DNA of 64,000 bases from JACCTU01 sp963769665 (GTDB lineage Bacteria; Actinomycetota; Thermoleophilia; Gaiellales; Gaiellaceae), in assembly GCA_963769665.1 (NCBI GenBank), contig CAVYMQ010000003.1, forward strand, positions 1,240,001 to 1,304,000, given 5' to 3'. Shown piece after piece: positions 62,231 to 64,000 of this stretch. Position 1 is the stretch's first letter. Every line of letters starts with the position of its first letter. Both the position numbers and the translations under genes were made by a program. The notes under the pieces were generated by a model. It was given only the letters and a program-made list of their open reading frames with translations, made no database searches and had not been told where the DNA came from.

Positions 62231-63183
62231 CGCTGCGCCTCGGCGAGGGCGAGCTCGCGGCGAAGCTCGACGGGAAGGCGGAACTCGACGTCTTCCTCGA
62301 CAAGCTTGTACGGCGTGATGTCCTCCACGCCCCGCGCGCGGAACCAGTCGCAGACGCGGGCGACGAGCTTCTCGGGCGCCGACGCGCCCGACGTCACCCC
62401 GGCGGTCTCGACCCCGTCGAGCCACTCCTCGCGGATGTCGGTCTCGTCGTCGATCAGGTACGAGGCGACGCCGCTCGCGCGCGCAACCTCCACGAGTCGG
62501 TTCGAGTTCGAAGAGTTGCGCGAGCCGATCACGAGCAGGAGCTGGATCTCGCCGAGCATCTCCTTGACCGCCCACTGTCGGTTGGACGTCGCGTAACAGA
62601 TGTCCTCGCGCTTCGGTGCGTGCACGTTCGGGAAGCGGCGCCGGAGCACCTTGATGATCTCGCCGGTCTCGTCGACCGAAAGCGTCGTCTGCGTGATGTA
62701 CGCGAGCTTCGCGTCGGCCGGGAAGTCGAGCGTCTCGGCGTCCTGGACCGACTCGATCAACACCGTTGCCTCGGGCGCCTCGCCCATCGTGCCCTCGACT
62801 TCTTCGTGTCCGGCATGACCGATCAGGAGCACCGTGTACCCCTCGGCAGCGAAGCGCCGTGCCTGCGTGTGCACCTTCGTCACGAGCGGGCAGGTCGCGT
62901 CGATCGTGTTCAGCCCGCGCGCCGCGGCGTTCGTGTGCACGACCGGAGCGACGCCGTGCGCTGAGAAAACGATCGTGGCGCCTTCCGGGGCTTCCTCTTC
63001 GCTGTCGATGAAGATCGCGCCGCGCTCCTCGAGCTCGCGGACGACGTGCGCGTTGTGGACGATCTGCTTGCGGACGTAGATCGGCGCGCCGTAGTGCTCG
63101 AGCGCGAGCTCGACCGTGTCGACGGCCCGTTCGACGCCGGCGCAGTAGCCGCGAGGAGACGCCAGGAGCACGCGCTTGACCAC
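62227..63183 (-). CDS. ispH: 4-hydroxy-3-methylbut-2-enyl diphosphate reductase
   Basis: 318 residues from GTG 63183. The three iron-sulfur Cys are in SPRGYCAGVERAVD (Cys14), TIDATCPLVTKVH (near 98) and DICYATSNRQ (near 194); FSAHGVAP and GSRNSSNSNRLVEVA line the substrate pocket. Last step of the MEP isoprenoid pathway. A TACGCT box lies 6 nt before GTG. Confidence 0.96.
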   Translation of the reverse strand: MVKRVLLASPRGYCAGVERAVDTVELALEHYGAPIYVRKQIVHNAHVVRELEERGAIFIDSEEEAPEGATIVFSAHGVAPVVHTNAAARGLNTIDATCPLVTKVHTQARRFAAEGYTVLLIGHAGHEEVEGTMGEAPEATVLIESVQDAETLDFPADAKLAYITQTTLSVDETGEIIKVLRRRFPNVHAPKREDICYATSNRQWAVKEMLGEIQLLLVIGSRNSSNSNRLVEVARASGVASYLIDDETDIREEWLDGVETAGVTSGASAPEKLVARVCDWFRARGVEDITPYKLVEEDVEFRLPVELRRELALAEAQR

Positions 63184-63189
63184 GAGCTC

Positions 63190-63195
63190 AGCGTA
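63190..63195 (-). promoter_or_regulatory. Leaderless -10 box for ispH
   Basis: Minus-strand TACGCT, 6 nt before GTG 63183, just beyond the small-RNA terminator. Confidence 0.55.
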
Positions 63196-63204
63196 GCTAG
63201 GGAT

Positions 63205-63330
63205 ATGAAAAGGCCGGCTGCTTCGGGGGGGTCGGTGCAGCCGGCCTCTTCAGAGTGCTCACCGCGGTCTCAAAGCCAGACGGCCGCGGTTCGCATCGCC
63301 CAGTGGCATCCAAGCTAGCTTTCGGGCTCC
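63205..63330 (-). ncRNA. Candidate small RNA with C-rich terminator loop
   Basis: No coding frame is convincing here. On the minus strand a promoter (TTCAAA, 17 nt, CATTGT; 63365-63337) is followed by a hairpin ACCGCGG ... CCGCGGT and then an 11-bp terminator stem AGGCCGGCTGC / GCAGCCGGCCT whose loop contains seven C, followed by TTTTC. The C-rich loop recalls the actinobacterial 6C RNA class, but only one C-rich loop is seen, so I do not claim membership. Confidence 0.5.
63211..63247 (-). terminator. Rho-independent terminator of the candidate small RNA
   Basis: 11-bp stem (63211-63221 with 63237-63247), 15-nt loop, T-run on the minus strand only, so it terminates leftward transcription before the ispH promoter. 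Confidence 0.7.
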
Positions 63331-63336
63331 CGGGCC

Positions 63337-63365
63337 ACAATGGGCCGTTCGGCCCATCTTTTGAA
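63337..63365 (-). promoter_or_regulatory. Promoter of the candidate small RNA
   Basis: Minus-strand TTCAAA (63365-63360), 17-nt spacer made mostly of the 18-bp palindrome, CATTGT (63342-63337). Confidence 0.4.
63340..63357. promoter_or_regulatory. 18-bp perfect palindrome, copy B
   Basis: ATGGGCCGTTCGGCCCAT; its reverse complement differs by one base from 55334-55351, and the flanks also match. On the plus strand it is followed by CTTTTG, so it could alternatively be a terminator hairpin. Confidence 0.5.
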
Positions 63366-63432
63366 GCCGGAGGAGTGAGCGGCGCGGGCGGGAAATGCCG
63401 GTTGCTTCCCTAGAATCAGCCACGAAAGCCCA

Positions 63433-64000
63433 GTGACAACCGAGCAGCAGGCCATCTGGTTGAACGCGGTCCCCCTGCTCGCGCTCGGGGTCGTGTACCT
63501 CGCCGCGGGGGCCTCGCTCGTGCCTGCCTTCCTGGGCGCCCCTCGGAACACGGTGCGTGGCCCCGAGTTGGCGCTGGCACTTGCACTTGTCTTCCCCTGT
63601 GGCGGGATCGCGGCGATCCTCTTCGGGCTGCTGGTGCTTCGCGACCGCGAGCCCATCGGTGGCTCGGGCTGGCCGGGATTCGCGGCGACGCTGATCGCGC
63701 TCGCGCCTGCGCTCGTCCTGTTCGCACGGTTCCGCGAGCGCACGCTGCTCTTCACCGGGCCTGGCCTTGCGCGCGCTCCCGGCCGCCTGCGCGATGCGAC
63801 CACGATCGCGGAGGCATCGCACGAGCTCGTCGAGCGCGCGGCGTCGACCGCTCGCACCGAGTTCGCCGCGCTCATGCTCATCGACGCGGCCGGTGCCGAG
63901 GCGCACGGCGTCGTCGCGGTCGCTGACGGCGAAGACGTCTCGTGGTTTCCCGACGCCCGCCTCGATCTGGCGAACGAGCCTTCCGGAGTCGCCAGCGCGT
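63433..64000 (+). CDS. Membrane protein with GAF-like sensor domain, partial
   Basis: Open from GTG 63433 to the window edge (189 codons). About three hydrophobic segments (VPLLALGVVYLAAGASLVPA, LALALALVFPCGGIAAILFG, FAATLIALAPALVLFARF), then LRDATTIAEASHELVERAAS and FAALMLIDAAGAEAHGVVAV, the beginning of a GAF domain. The output domain is beyond the edge; a sensor kinase, phosphatase or diguanylate cyclase are all possible. TAGAAT lies at 63411-63416. Confidence 0.75.
   Translation, partial: MTTEQQAIWLNAVPLLALGVVYLAAGASLVPAFLGAPRNTVRGPELALALALVFPCGGIAAILFGLLVLRDREPIGGSGWPGFAATLIALAPALVLFARFRERTLLFTGPGLARAPGRLRDATTIAEASHELVERAASTARTEFAALMLIDAAGAEAHGVVAVADGEDVSWFPDARLDLANEPSGVASA

Noticed and set aside
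63251..63300. Cyclic-di-GMP (GEMM-I) riboswitch upstream of the sensor gene
   Set aside because: CAAAGCC followed by CGGCC resembles part of the motif, but the upstream GGGCAAACC and GAAA-loop parts and the second stem core are absent.
63205..63330. tRNA gene
   Set aside because: No acceptor stem, no GGTTCRA T-arm in the right context and no anticodon arm could be folded.

Overview
High-GC bacterial chromosome with core metabolism and translation genes, very short intergenic gaps, and many GTG/TTG starts. Gene content and the frequent leaderless -10/start arrangement point to an actinobacterium. A Thermoleophilia/Gaiellales-like lineage is my best guess, but it is an inference without a marker-gene search. 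I see no transposase, integrase, CRISPR array, rRNA or tRNA gene.

Layout. 1-9224: a LacI-family repressor (partial, minus) divergent from a maltodextrin/oligosaccharide import and degradation operon (binding protein, two permeases, intracellular GH13 enzyme, ABC ATPase, secreted alpha-amylase). 9225-16282: an AlkA-type glycosylase, an unknown gene, and minus-strand genes for a glutamine amidotransferase, a DUF72 protein, a secreted protein, a branched-chain amino acid-type binding protein and a secreted hydrolase. 16315-25556: murI-rph-mgtC-rdgB, YihY, roadblock protein, pyrE, HU, a peptidoglycan amidase, pyrF, LysM protein, D,D-carboxypeptidase, PfkB-family kinase. 25819-36147: guaB, guaA, a duplicated guaA 3' end flanking a structured non-coding insert, phospholipase D, uracil-DNA glycosylase, MFS transporter, rplM-rpsI, glmM, glmS. 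36159-49250: ferredoxin-reductase-like protein, arfB, HAD phosphatase, acpS, nnr, alr, methyltransferase, SDR, a large subtilase, fabI and a DrrAB-type exporter. 49226-64000: an operon ridA / GCS2 ligase / peroxiredoxin / membrane protein, then a serine hydrolase, CNB protein, NUDIX, DAG kinase, thioredoxin, isoleucyl-tRNA synthetase, tag, ispH, a candidate small RNA and a partial sensor protein.

Main result. The peroxiredoxin at 50638-51096 (minus) is interrupted by one in-frame TGA exactly where the peroxidatic cysteine belongs (residue 45, context SST-U-TSELE). A 7-bp stem with a CGUGA loop lies 14 nt after the UGA and fits the bacterial SECIS rules. It is therefore most likely a selenocysteine peroxiredoxin, which ordinary gene calling would split or lose. 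It sits directly after a GCS2-type glutamate-cysteine/carboxylate-amine ligase in a 4-bp-overlapping operon, which suggests a thiol/selenol peroxide-defence module.

Other notable points: two near-identical LacI-type operators flank the divergent sugar-operon promoters; many genes carry a TANNNT or similar hexamer 6-8 nt before the start codon, as expected for leaderless mRNAs; several divergent pairs use overlapping back-to-back -10 boxes; five convergent pairs share a single CTAG as both stop codons; alr appears to start at ATT behind a strong Shine-Dalgarno, and the gene after ispH appears to start at ATA; and guaA's 3' end is duplicated 309 bp downstream, as an integration scar would be.
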